64,000 bases of DNA from Opitutaceae bacterium. GTDB taxonomy: Bacteria > Verrucomicrobiota > Verrucomicrobiia > Opitutales > Opitutaceae. The position numbers and the translations under genes are program-made. The stretch spans positions 62,001-126,000 of the forward strand of contig JAWLBB010000009.1 in assembly GCA_041395105.1 (NCBI GenBank), in the 5' to 3' direction. Of the stretch, positions 17,911 through 26,303 are shown piece after piece (the stretch's first letter is position 1; every line of letters starts with the position of its first letter). The notes under the pieces were generated by a model that was given only the letters and a program-made list of their open reading frames with translations, ran no database searches and had not been told where the DNA came from.

Positions 17911-18830
17911 ACGGGAAGATCCTCACCCTGACGACCAACCTCCTGGCCGAGACCACCCTCGACTTTCCGAACTGGCAGGTCGGGCGGACCCATCGGGCCA
18001 CCGGGGAATCATTCCAGGTCGGCGGGAAAGGCATCAACGTCGTCCGGATGCTGGCCCGTCTTCAGGCTCCCGCCACCGCCCTCTGTTTTCCGGGCGGCCA
18101 GATCGGCCACAAATGTGAGGACTGGCTGAGTTCCACCGGCGTGGATTTCCAGGCCTTCCCCACCCCGCTCGACACCCGGATCGGCACGGTCGTCCGGACA
18201 CCGGGACAGCCCGAGACCACCTTTCTGGGAATGGATTGCCGGATTTCTCCGGCCAGCGTCCGGACATGTTGCGATTACCTGTCGGCCCAACCAACCGGCA
18301 CCCGGCTGGCGCTCTGCGGCAGCATCCAGGCCTGGGACAGTCCCCTCTGGGACCCACTCCGGGAGGAATTGCGCCTCTGGCAGGGGCACCAGTTCCTGGC
18401 GGCCGACACCTACGGACCGCCCCTGCGTTGGCTGGCCGAGCTGGGGCTGCCCCTGATCAAGCTCAACCGGGTTGAATTCTCCACCCTCATGGGATCCGGA
18501 CAGCTGGACCCCAAAGCCGTGCCCGATGCCCTCAGGACCGCCGGCCGCGACTTCCAGGTCGGCTGCTGGGTGGTCAGTGACGGAAGCGGGCCCCTCTGGT
18601 TCATGGAACGCGGCGGCGAACCCGAATCCCTTCAGCCTGAAATGATCGAAGAGATCTCGCCGACCGGGTCGGGTGATCTCCTCTTCGCGGGGATTCTCGA
18701 TGGATTGCTCAACCGTGGCTTCGGCCTGCGTCAATCCGTCGCCCTGGGCTGCCGACTGGCCACGGCAAGCGCCGCCCGTCCCGGCATCGCCGATTTCCCG
18801 GACACGGTCATCGCAGACGCGCTGAAATGA
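17907..18830 (+). CDS. PfkB-family sugar kinase (1-phosphofructokinase/tagatose-6-phosphate kinase-like)
   Basis: 307 residues. The N-terminal PfkB signature is GGKGINVVRMLARL (39-52). The C-terminal signature is SPTGSGDLLFAG with the base Asp near 257; the usual GAGD is GSGD here, which still keeps the glycine anion hole. GGKG with a short substrate region is typical of FruK/LacC-type kinases acting on phosphorylated sugars. The GTG start overlaps the speA stop (GTGA), so it is probably cotranscribed with arginine decarboxylase, an odd pairing. No PTS or fructose gene is adjacent, so the true substrate is open. The 3' end meets the convergent sulfite reductase gene with no spacer to speak of. 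Confidence 0.8.
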   Translation: MNGKILTLTTNLLAETTLDFPNWQVGRTHRATGESFQVGGKGINVVRMLARLQAPATALCFPGGQIGHKCEDWLSSTGVDFQAFPTPLDTRIGTVVRTPGQPETTFLGMDCRISPASVRTCCDYLSAQPTGTRLALCGSIQAWDSPLWDPLREELRLWQGHQFLAADTYGPPLRWLAELGLPLIKLNRVEFSTLMGSGQLDPKAVPDALRTAGRDFQVGCWVVSDGSGPLWFMERGGEPESLQPEMIEEISPTGSGDLLFAGILDGLLNRGFGLRQSVALGCRLATASAARPGIADFPDTVIADALK

Positions 18831-18831
18831 G

Positions 18832-20505
18832 TCAGGCGGCCGGGGCCACCGCGCCGACGCGGTGACAGAAATCGCCAAAACGCTCGCCGCTGGTCCGCTC
18901 CTCCGCGTAGCGTTTGAGCAGTCCGGAAAGTCTCTCGATGATTTCCGCCGGGGTGAGCGCAACCGCCACCTCCGTGTTCAAGCGGGCGCCGAGGTAATCG
19001 GCACCAAGGTAAAGGTTGTATTTCCCCGGTGCCTTGCCGACGAGGCCGATCTCGGCGAGGTAAGGCCGCGCACATCCATTCGGGCAACCCGTAGAGCGGA
19101 TGCTGATCGGATCGTTCTCCAGACCGTTTGCGACCAGAACCGCGTCGAGAGCGTTGAGGAATTCGGGCAACTGGCGCTCACTCTCAGCCAGGGCCAACCC
19201 ACATGTCGGAAGAGCCGGGCAGGCCATCGAATTGAGCCGGAGCCCCGTCAACCCACGGCTTCCGGTGAGCTCGTGCGACGCCAGGATGGACTCGACCCTG
19301 CCCCTGGTTTCATCATCGAGTCCGCAGATGGCGAGATTCTGGCTCGGGGTGAGGCGGATGTCGCCCTGACCGAGGTCGGCCACCTCTCGAATGGCCCGTT
19401 TGGCCGCCCCGGCGATCCGTCCGCTCTGGATGAAGTGAATGTAGGACCAACGACCGTCCTCGCCCCGAGTCCACCCGTAGTCATCGGCAATCCGCCCGAA
19501 CCTGAAGTCCCGCGAAGGGTCCAGGGTGACGCCTGAACGCCTCTCGACCTCCTGCTTGAAGACCTCGAGTCCCATGTCCTCGATCGTGTACTTGAGACGG
19601 GCGTGCTTGCGGTCCACCCGGTCACCGTGATCCCGCTGGGTGGTGACGATGGCCTCGGCGACGGCGTTAACCTGATCGGGCCGGCAGAAGCCGATGGGCT
19701 GCGCCAGCTTCGGGTAGGTCAATGCGTTGCCGTGACTCATGCCAAGGCCGCCGCCGATCAGCAGATTGAAGCCGCTCAGTTTTCCATCAGCGATAATCGC
19801 GATAAGCCCGAGATCCTGGGAATAGACATCGACATCGTTGCTCGGCGGAATGGCCACGCCGATCTTGAATTTCCGCGGCAGATAGGTCTTGCCGTAGATC
19901 GGTTCCTCCTCGGGTTCGCCGCCGGCGACCTTTTCACTCTCCAGCCAGATCTCATGATAGGCCCTCGACCGTGGAAGCAGATGCTCGGCCAAGGCGCAGG
20001 AAACCTCATAGACTTCCCGATGTACGGCGGACCGCTCGGGATGGACGTGGCACATCACGTTTCGATTGATATCGCCGCAGGCCCCGATCGAGTTCATCAG
20101 CGCCTCGTCCATCTCCCGGATCAACGGGCGAAGATTGCCCTTGAGGATGCCGTGCATCTGAAATGCCTGTCGCGTGGTCAACCGGATGGTGCCGTTGCCG
20201 TAGCGGTCGGCGAGGTCGTCGATGACCGTATATTGGGCCGGTGTGCAGATGCCTCCGGAAACCCGGACCCGGATCATAAAGGAAAACGCGCGCTCAAGCT
20301 TCTGACGCCGCCGCTCGATCCGGACATCCCGGTCGTCCTGAAGATAAAGACCGTGGAATTTCGTCAGTTGCGAATCATCGGCGCTGATCCCGCCCGTCGA
20401 CAGATCGGCCAATCCCTCCGCAATGGTACCGCGGAGGTTGCGACTGTTGGCCTTGATGGCCTCGTTGGCGTGCAATGGCTTGGGCGCTTCGCTGTTGGAA
20501 CTCAT
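18832..20505 (-). CDS. Assimilatory sulfite reductase hemoprotein (CysI-like)
   Basis: 557 residues of the nitrite/sulfite reductase family. The 4Fe-4S/siroheme cysteines are in CPALPTC (about 432-438) and GCPNGC (about 474-478), close to their positions in E. coli CysI. The flanking sequence LAEIGLVGKAPGKYNLYLG is also CysI-like. TRQAFQMHG and NRNVMCH are the siroheme and anion-pocket segments. It reduces sulfite to sulfide with six electrons in the cytoplasm. No flavoprotein partner is adjacent, so electrons may come from ferredoxin or a CysJ encoded elsewhere. The neighbouring SAM-cycle genes metK and sahH on the same strand give a sulfur-metabolism context. Nitrite reduction is less likely but not excluded. 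Confidence 0.9.
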   Translation of the reverse strand: MSSNSEAPKPLHANEAIKANSRNLRGTIAEGLADLSTGGISADDSQLTKFHGLYLQDDRDVRIERRRQKLERAFSFMIRVRVSGGICTPAQYTVIDDLADRYGNGTIRLTTRQAFQMHGILKGNLRPLIREMDEALMNSIGACGDINRNVMCHVHPERSAVHREVYEVSCALAEHLLPRSRAYHEIWLESEKVAGGEPEEEPIYGKTYLPRKFKIGVAIPPSNDVDVYSQDLGLIAIIADGKLSGFNLLIGGGLGMSHGNALTYPKLAQPIGFCRPDQVNAVAEAIVTTQRDHGDRVDRKHARLKYTIEDMGLEVFKQEVERRSGVTLDPSRDFRFGRIADDYGWTRGEDGRWSYIHFIQSGRIAGAAKRAIREVADLGQGDIRLTPSQNLAICGLDDETRGRVESILASHELTGSRGLTGLRLNSMACPALPTCGLALAESERQLPEFLNALDAVLVANGLENDPISIRSTGCPNGCARPYLAEIGLVGKAPGKYNLYLGADYLGARLNTEVAVALTPAEIIERLSGLLKRYAEERTSGERFGDFCHRVGAVAPAA

Positions 20506-20851
20506 AACCAGCCGAGCAAACTAGGAACGCTCATGGAAACATCAAGAGATATCCTGACTATTCCGGGTAAATTGGTAAAGATAAGTGGATAACGCGGGAG
20601 CCGAGAAGGCATGGATCACGGGCCCGCCCTGGATCCTACCCCGAAACCAGGTAGCCCTGACCGGCAACACACAAATTGCTTCGTTCAGGAAGAAACTGGG
20701 CTGTTTCCCGAGGGTTGTCGCCGCGGCGATCTCTCGCCGCGTATCCATGTCGACACGCCCCAATAGACTGGGTTCGGCAGGCTCACCACAGGTGGGGTGA
20801 CTACACCTGAGAACCGAATGAACAGGGTCGGAGACGTGACCGTCCCCCGGC
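20506..20851. other. Intergenic region between sahH and sulfite reductase genes
   Basis: 346 bases with no supported gene. It should contain the sulfite reductase promoter near 20510-20600, which is relatively AT-rich, but no convincing -10/-35 pair stood out. A hairpin at 20722-20741 and a weaker one near 20789-20813 (CTCACC...GGGGTGA) lie on the sahH side. Confidence 0.5.
20722..20741 (-). terminator. Perfect GC-rich hairpin downstream of sahH
   Basis: CGCGGCGA (20722-20729) and TCGCCGCG (20734-20741) pair perfectly around TCTC. It lies about 110 bases past the sahH stop. It may terminate the metK-sahH transcript, or it may be a dispersed palindromic repeat. There is no U-tract. Confidence 0.4.
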
Positions 20852-22270
20852 TCAATACCGATAGTGCGCCGGCTTGTAGGGTCCCTCGACCGGGACACCC
20901 AGATAGTCGGCCTGTTCCGGGGTGAGCTTGGTCAACTTGACACCGATCTTCTCCAGATGGAGTCGGGCCACCTCTTCATCGAGATGCTGAGGCAATCGAT
21001 AGACACCGGGTTTGTAGACCTTACGATTCGTCCAGAGGTCGATCTGCGCCAGCGTCTGATTGGCAAATGAGTTCGACATGACGAACGATGGGTGACCGGT
21101 TGCACATCCGAGGTTGACCAGGCGTCCCTCGGCCAGAACGAAGATCGACCGGTCGTCGGAGAAGAAGTACTGGTCGACCTGCGGCTTGATATTGAGTTTG
21201 CGCACCCCCGGGGTGGCCTCGAGACGGTCAATCTGGATCTCGTTGTCGAAGTGTCCGATATTACAAACGATGGCCTGGTCCTTCATCTTGGCCATATGCT
21301 CGACCTTGATGATGTCCTTGTTTCCAGTCGTGGTGACGTAGATGTCGGCGCGTCCGAGGGTATCCTCGAGCGTGGTGACCTCGTAACCCGCCATGGCTGC
21401 CTGCAGTGCGCAGATGGGATCGATTTCAGTCACTATGATACGTGCACCGAAGCCGGCCAGGGATTGAGCGGAACCTTTCCCGACGTCGCCAAAGCCACAG
21501 ACGACCGCCACCTTGCCCGCGATCATCACATCGGTCGCCCGCTTGATGCCATCGGCCAGTGATTCGCGACAGCCGTAAAGATTGTCGAATTTCGACTTGG
21601 TGACCGAATCGTTGACGTTGATCGCCGGGACGAGGAGCTGTCCCTTGGTCTGCATATGGTAAAGCCGGTGAACACCGGTGGTGGTCTCTTCGGAGACTCC
21701 CTTCCACTCGGCGACGACGGAATGCCAGCGGGTCGGATCCCCGGCATGGACCCGCTTGAGAAGATCCTTGATCACTCCCTCTTCGCGGCTGCCGGCCGGC
21801 TGTTCAACCCAGTCGCTCCCGTTCTCAAGCTCGTAGCCCTTGTGAATCAGGAGGGTGGCGTCGCCGCCGTCGTCCACGATGAGCTGCGGACCGAGCCCAT
21901 CCGGGAAGGACAGCGCCTGATCGGTACACCACCAGTATTCCTCAAGGGTCTCGCCCTTCCAGGCGAAGACCGGAATACCGGCCGCGGCGATGGCCGCGGC
22001 GGCGTGGTCCTGGGTGGAGAAAATATTGCAGCTGGCCCAGCGGACATCGGCCCCGAGAGCCGTCAGGGTCTCGATCAGCACCGCGGTCTGCACGGTCATG
22101 TGGAGCGAGCCGGTGATACGGACCCCCTGGAGCGGCTTGGCCGCGGCGTGCTTGCGCCGGATAGCCATCAGGCCGGGCATTTCCTTTTCCGCAATCGTGA
22201 TCTCCTTGCGGCCGAACTCGGCCAGGGAGAGGTCTCTGACCTTGAAGTCAGTCGTTTGTAGAGTCGTCAT
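20852..22270 (-). CDS. ahcY: Adenosylhomocysteinase (S-adenosylhomocysteine hydrolase)
   Basis: 472 residues from the ATG at 22270. The open frame runs further upstream across metK, but that part is only an antiframe read-through. Signatures include GVRITGSLHMTVQTAVLIETL, WASCNIFSTQDHAAAAI, VNDSVTKSKFDN, the NAD loop VCGFGDVGKGSA (about 256-267), EIDPICALQAAM and the C-terminal PYKPAHYRY. It splits SAH into adenosine and homocysteine, relieving inhibition of methyltransferases. The gene starts 29 bases after metK on the same strand, making a metK-ahcY methyl-cycle operon. Confidence 0.97.
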   Translation of the reverse strand: MTTLQTTDFKVRDLSLAEFGRKEITIAEKEMPGLMAIRRKHAAAKPLQGVRITGSLHMTVQTAVLIETLTALGADVRWASCNIFSTQDHAAAAIAAAGIPVFAWKGETLEEYWWCTDQALSFPDGLGPQLIVDDGGDATLLIHKGYELENGSDWVEQPAGSREEGVIKDLLKRVHAGDPTRWHSVVAEWKGVSEETTTGVHRLYHMQTKGQLLVPAINVNDSVTKSKFDNLYGCRESLADGIKRATDVMIAGKVAVVCGFGDVGKGSAQSLAGFGARIIVTEIDPICALQAAMAGYEVTTLEDTLGRADIYVTTTGNKDIIKVEHMAKMKDQAIVCNIGHFDNEIQIDRLEATPGVRKLNIKPQVDQYFFSDDRSIFVLAEGRLVNLGCATGHPSFVMSNSFANQTLAQIDLWTNRKVYKPGVYRLPQHLDEEVARLHLEKIGVKLTKLTPEQADYLGVPVEGPYKPAHYRY

Positions 22271-22299
22271 GATTTCATCCTGAGGTCGGTTCTGGGAAT

Positions 22300-23466
22300 T
22301 CAGCGGACCGCCTTGGCGAGTGCAGCGGCCTTGTTGGTCTGCTCCCACGGCAGTCCGGCCTTGCCGAAGTGTCCGTAGTTGGTGGTGTTGCGGTAGATCG
22401 GGCGCAGAAGATCGAGTTGTTTGACGATCTCGGCCGGCTTGAACTTGAAGACCTTCTGCACGGCGGCGGCGATCTTCTCGTCGCTGACCGTTCCGGTTCC
22501 GAAACTGTCGATGGTGATGCTGACCGGATTGGGGTAGCCGATGGCGTAGGCGATCTGCAACTCGACGATGGAGGCGAGGCCTGCGGCCACGATGTTCTTG
22601 GCGACCCAACGGCACATATAGGCGGCGGAACGGTCCACCTTCGAGGGATCCTTCCCCGAGAAGGCGCCGCCCCCGTGCCGCCCCCACCCGCCGTAGGTAT
22701 CCACAATGATCTTGCGACCGGTCAGTCCGGCGTCCCCTTCAGGACCTCCCGTCACGAATCGACCGGTCGGGTTGATCAGATACTTGGTCCGGGGCGTCAG
22801 CATCCTGGCGGGCAGGATCTTCTTGATCACCTTGTCGATCATGAAGGCTCGGATCTCCCGGTGGGAGACATCGGCCGAATGCTGGGTGGAAATGACGACC
22901 GCGGTGATGTGGTCGGGCTTGCCGTCCTTGTAGGCGATCGAGACCTGCGATTTGCAGTCCGGCCGCAGCCAGGCGACCTTGCCCGATTTGCGCTGGCGGG
23001 CGATTTCCCGGCCAAGATGGTGGGCATACATGATGGCCGAAGGCATCAATTCCTTCGTTTCCGTGCAGGCGTAGCCGAACATGATACCCTGGTCGCCCGC
23101 GCCCTGTTCGTCGGTGGCCTTGCCCTTGACCCGGCGGGCGTCCACGCCCTGGGCGATGTCCGGCGATTGCCGGGTCAGCGCATTGGTGATGAAGACGCGG
23201 TCGGCGTGAAAAACATCGTCCCCGTTGACGTAGCCGATCTCGCGGATGGCCGAGCGAACGATGGCCTCATAGTCGAGCTTTGCCTTCGTGGTGACCTCTC
23301 CGGCCAGGAAGACGCAGTTGCTCTTGACCAGGGTTTCGCAGGCCACGCGGCTCAATCGATCCTGTTTCAAACAGGCATCCAGGACGGAGTCCGAGATGAA
23401 GTCGGCGACTTTGTCCGGGTGCCCTTCCCCAACGGACTCAGATGAAAATACGAAGTTTTTCGGCAT
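22300..23466 (-). CDS. metK: S-adenosylmethionine synthetase
   Basis: 388 residues from the ATG at 23466; upstream codons to 23508 lack homology. The N-terminus FVFSSESVGEGHPDKVAD holds the catalytic GHPDK. The ATP/methionine loop GAGDQGIMFGYAC and the phosphate-binding GGGAFSGKDPSKVDRSAAY are intact. It makes SAM from methionine and ATP. It lies directly upstream of ahcY in the same transcription unit and diverges from the response regulator at 23672 across a 205-bp leader. Confidence 0.97.
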   Translation of the reverse strand: MPKNFVFSSESVGEGHPDKVADFISDSVLDACLKQDRLSRVACETLVKSNCVFLAGEVTTKAKLDYEAIVRSAIREIGYVNGDDVFHADRVFITNALTRQSPDIAQGVDARRVKGKATDEQGAGDQGIMFGYACTETKELMPSAIMYAHHLGREIARQRKSGKVAWLRPDCKSQVSIAYKDGKPDHITAVVISTQHSADVSHREIRAFMIDKVIKKILPARMLTPRTKYLINPTGRFVTGGPEGDAGLTGRKIIVDTYGGWGRHGGGAFSGKDPSKVDRSAAYMCRWVAKNIVAAGLASIVELQIAYAIGYPNPVSITIDSFGTGTVSDEKIAAAVQKVFKFKPAEIVKQLDLLRPIYRNTTNYGHFGKAGLPWEQTNKAAALAKAVR

Positions 23467-23508
23467 GGAAACCCGAGCGAATAGGGAAGAAGGCCGGAAG
23501 CAAGCCAA

Positions 23509-23538
23509 ATATCATCATATTCGAATTTCTTGATATGA
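23509..23538. promoter_or_regulatory. AT-rich nested dyad in the metK leader
   Basis: Two overlapping interrupted dyads, ATATCA (23509-23514)/TGATAT (23531-23536) and TCATAT (23515-23520)/ATATGA (23533-23538), lie 43-72 bases upstream of the metK ATG. They stand out against the GC-rich surroundings. They could be an operator or a leader-RNA hairpin. I could not match a known SAM riboswitch here. Confidence 0.3.
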
Positions 23539-23671
23539 CTTCCTGGAGCAGGAAACACCCACCCTTGGCCGGGATTACCCTCCCCCATCCTGTCTATTTG
23601 CGCGGCGTCCGTAATTTTCGGGTAAAGAAAGGACCGATGACGGACGAATTCCAAAGCAGCAACGTTGTCTC

Positions 23672-24076
23672 ATGGCCTATAACATCTCAGCCCTAATCGT
23701 CGACGACGACGATCACGTCCGCGGTTTTCTAGTCGTTCTCATCCGGCGATTGCTGGAGGGAGCCGTCCTGGAAGCGCGCAACGGGAAGGAAGCCGTTGAG
23801 ATCTACGAACGCGAGCGGCCGGACCTCGTGCTGCTCGATGTCAACATGCCGCATATGAACGGCATGGATGCCCTCCTAAAAATCCGGGCGATCAATCCCA
23901 AGGCGGTCATCATCATGATCACATCGTTGGCCACCCGGCGTATCGTGGAAGATGCCGCCCAGGGTGGCGCCTCCAATTTCATCCGCAAGGACACACCGAA
24001 AAGCCAGATTCTGGACGTGATCATCACCACGATCGAGGAACACCTGGTCAAACCGGTCGATGTAGCCAAAGACTGA
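23672..24076 (+). CDS. Receiver-only response regulator (CheY-like)
   Basis: 134 residues comprising one REC domain. The acidic pocket is D11-D13, the phosphoacceptor D56 lies in LLDVNMP, the switch Thr is T84 in MITS, and the conserved Lys is K106 in IRKD. There is no output domain, so it must signal by protein contact. It is followed 6 bases later by a 68-residue ORF and then a GspE/PilB-type ATPase, suggesting control of pilus or secretion-motor activity. No histidine kinase is in the window. The start is ATG in the context catggcctat. Confidence 0.92.
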   Translation: MAYNISALIVDDDDHVRGFLVVLIRRLLEGAVLEARNGKEAVEIYERERPDLVLLDVNMPHMNGMDALLKIRAINPKAVIIMITSLATRRIVEDAAQGGASNFIRKDTPKSQILDVIITTIEEHLVKPVDVAKD

Positions 24077-24082
24077 TCCGAC

Positions 24083-24289
24083 ATGAAAGGAGACGAGGAT
24101 GCATCTCTGGTGATCAACGCCGCACTGATGGAGATCCAGGAGGTGCGTTACTCCCTGCCCGAACTTCTGAAGGAGCTGGAATCGGAACGAACTTCGTCGG
24201 TCTTCTCCAAGGAGATTCTCGACCAGACTGAGATCAGCAAGATCTTCACCCAAAAGAAGCGCGCCCGTGAAAAGCATAAAGATTCCTAA
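24083..24289 (+). CDS. Small hypothetical protein between response regulator and secretion ATPase
   Basis: 68 residues (begins MKGDEDASLVINAALMEIQE), predicted helical, with a Leu/Glu-rich centre (LPELLKELESERTS) and a basic C-terminus (FTQKKRAREKHKD). I do not recognise it. The ATG is 6 bases after the regulator stop and its 3' end overlaps the GTG start of the ATPase by 23 bases, so tight operon packing supports it being real. It could link the regulator to the ATPase, but that is inference only. Confidence 0.65.
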   Translation: MKGDEDASLVINAALMEIQEVRYSLPELLKELESERTSSVFSKEILDQTEISKIFTQKKRAREKHKDS

Positions 24290-26051
24290 AGCGCCCTCTC
24301 CGCCCGAGGCCACGGCTGAGCGAACGGTGCGGACGATTCCCGCACCCATGGCGCCGAACCATGCCTTCATGGAGCTGCTCAAAGCACCTCCCTACCAGGT
24401 CAGCGTCGACCTGCTCGAGCCTCTTCTGGAAGAGCACGACGCCGGCACGATGGATCTGCTCGAGGCCATTATTGAGGCCAAGCTGCTGACCAAGGACCAG
24501 GCCACCCAAGCGTGGAGTGATTCCATCGGGATCGCCTATATCGAGCCCCATACCACGATCATCAACCGTGAGGCGCTCGACCTTATTCCCCTGGAAATCG
24601 CCCAGAAGGTTCACGTCCTGCCGCTTTACATCTTCGACACCGTCCTGACGGTCGCGATGGTCAATCCGACCGATCGCGAACTGGTCAACCGCCTGAGCCA
24701 GATCGCCAAGACCCAGGTCACGGCAGTATTCAGCCTGCGCAGTGAGATCGAGGCCGCCATTTCCATCCACTACCAGACGGAAAAGGGAATCAAGGAAGCC
24801 CTCGCCGACCTGCGCTCACTTGACCTTCGGCTGACCGACGACATGTCGGCTGAACGGATGACGGAATTGACGGAGAACGTCTCGCTCATCCAGATAGTCA
24901 ACTCGCTGGTCTATTTCGCGATTCGCGAGCGGGCGTCCGACATCCATATTGAGCCGACGGAGACCTCGACCAAGGTCCGTTTCCGGGTCGACGGCATTCT
25001 CCGCGAGATGTTGACCTTCCCGCGCAAGACCCACGCGGCGATCGTCGCACGCCTGAAGATACTCTGCAATCTGAACATCACGGAAAGCCGCTTTCCACAG
25101 GACGGGCGATTCTCGCTCAACCTCGGGACCAACCGGGCCGACTTCCGGCTCTCCTTTCTGCCGACCGTGCTCGGTGAAAAGGTGGTGGTCCGCATCCTCG
25201 CCTCCGCGAGCAAGCGTGACTTTCTCGAATTGGACAGGATGCTCATTTCCCACAATATCCTGACCCCGTTTCGCCGCCTGATTCAAAACCCCAACGGGAT
25301 CATTTTCGTGACCGGGCCGACCGGCTCAGGAAAAACGACCACCCTTTACGCCGCGCTCCAGGAACTGAACACACCCGGTGTCAATATCGTGACCATTGAG
25401 GACCCGGTCGAGCTTCAGCTAGAAGGGATCAGCCAGTCTCAGGTCAACAGCCACATCGACCTGACCTTCAGCCTCCTCCTGCGCTCCATCCTGCGCCAGG
25501 ATCCCGATATCATCCTGGTCGGAGAAATCCGCGATCTGGAGACGGCCAAGATCGCAACGGAGGCGGCCCTGACCGGACACCTTGTCTTCGCCACCCTTCA
25601 CACCAACAACGCGCTCCAGGCCATCACCCGGCTGGTCGAGATCGGGGTGGAGCCCCATCAGGTGTCGCCCTCGATCATCGGGGTCATCGCGCAGCGTCTG
25701 GCGGCCCGGATCTGCCAGCGGTGCAAGGAAGCCTACTACCCGTCGCTCAATGAGCTGCGGCGCTACTTTCTGGATGAGGGGCTGACCGAGGTACCGTTCT
25801 ATCGGGGCCGGGGATGCCCGGATTGCAGCTTTACCGGTTACCGTGGCCGGATCGCGTTTCATGAGCTCGTTCTGATTACCGAAGAAATGCGCTCGATCAT
25901 TGCCAAGGAGGGGAGCACCGAAGACTTGCAGAAAGCCGCCCGCAAGGTCGGCTACCGGCCGCTTCGATACGACGGGCTCAAGAAGGTCCTACTCGGCCTG
26001 ACGACGATCGACGAGATCGAGCAGAACACCTCTTTCGAGTGGGCCTATTGA
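24267..26051 (+). CDS. GspE/PilB-family type II secretion or type IV pilus ATPase
   Basis: 594 residues from a GTG. The N-terminal MshEN/T2SSE-N domain spans about residues 45-180 (LLTKDQATQAWSDSIGIAY). The ATPase follows with SDIHIEPTETSTKVRFRVDG, Walker A GPTGSGKTTTLY (about 350), the Asp box TIEDPVE, Walker B ILVGEIRDLETAKIATEAAL (about 416) and the His box LVFATLHTNN. A tetracysteine zinc site is formed by CQRC (about 484) and CPDC (about 517). It is an assembly (not retraction) motor hexamer at the inner membrane. The rest of the machine (GspF/PilC, pseudopilins) is not in the window, so this is a detached ATPase operon with its own receiver protein. Confidence 0.93.
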   Translation: MKSIKIPKAPSPPEATAERTVRTIPAPMAPNHAFMELLKAPPYQVSVDLLEPLLEEHDAGTMDLLEAIIEAKLLTKDQATQAWSDSIGIAYIEPHTTIINREALDLIPLEIAQKVHVLPLYIFDTVLTVAMVNPTDRELVNRLSQIAKTQVTAVFSLRSEIEAAISIHYQTEKGIKEALADLRSLDLRLTDDMSAERMTELTENVSLIQIVNSLVYFAIRERASDIHIEPTETSTKVRFRVDGILREMLTFPRKTHAAIVARLKILCNLNITESRFPQDGRFSLNLGTNRADFRLSFLPTVLGEKVVVRILASASKRDFLELDRMLISHNILTPFRRLIQNPNGIIFVTGPTGSGKTTTLYAALQELNTPGVNIVTIEDPVELQLEGISQSQVNSHIDLTFSLLLRSILRQDPDIILVGEIRDLETAKIATEAALTGHLVFATLHTNNALQAITRLVEIGVEPHQVSPSIIGVIAQRLAARICQRCKEAYYPSLNELRRYFLDEGLTEVPFYRGRGCPDCSFTGYRGRIAFHELVLITEEMRSIIAKEGSTEDLQKAARKVGYRPLRYDGLKKVLLGLTTIDEIEQNTSFEWAY

Positions 26052-26058
26052 GGTCCAT

Positions 26059-26099
26059 CCGGTTCTGCCTTCTGCGGATTACAGGGCAGAGTTAACCGG
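26059..26099 (+). terminator. Interrupted hairpin after the secretion ATPase
   Basis: CCGGTTCTGCC (26059-26069) pairs with GGCAG (26085-26089) and AACCGG (26094-26099), leaving a 4-nt bulge. It begins 8 bases after the stop of the ATPase, in a convergent gap of 252 bp that otherwise holds nothing I can support. Confidence 0.45.
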
Positions 26100-26303
26100 A
26101 GTTCCGATTGAGCCATTCGGACTCTGGGTGCCCGGAGCCACGCGACCGCCAACCTCTCGAGGAACGGTTTGCTTTCACCGGCAACACCGAACTGGAAGAT
26201 TCCCTTCCGAATGCAGCAGCCGCGCCAGGCCGCGGCTCTCCGAGTCGGACCAAGACGCCGCGGAAAGCTTCGCAGATGCAGCGCCGCTTTGCGATGGCCC
26301 TGT

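Noticed and set aside
22271..22687. Upstream extension of the ahcY frame
   Set aside because: It overlaps the metK 3' end in another frame and is Arg/Gln-rich noise. Adenosylhomocysteinase homology begins at the ATG at 22270.
23467..23671. Known SAM riboswitch upstream of metK
   Set aside because: A fragment resembling TATCAAGA occurs, but the remaining conserved SAM-I core elements could not be found.
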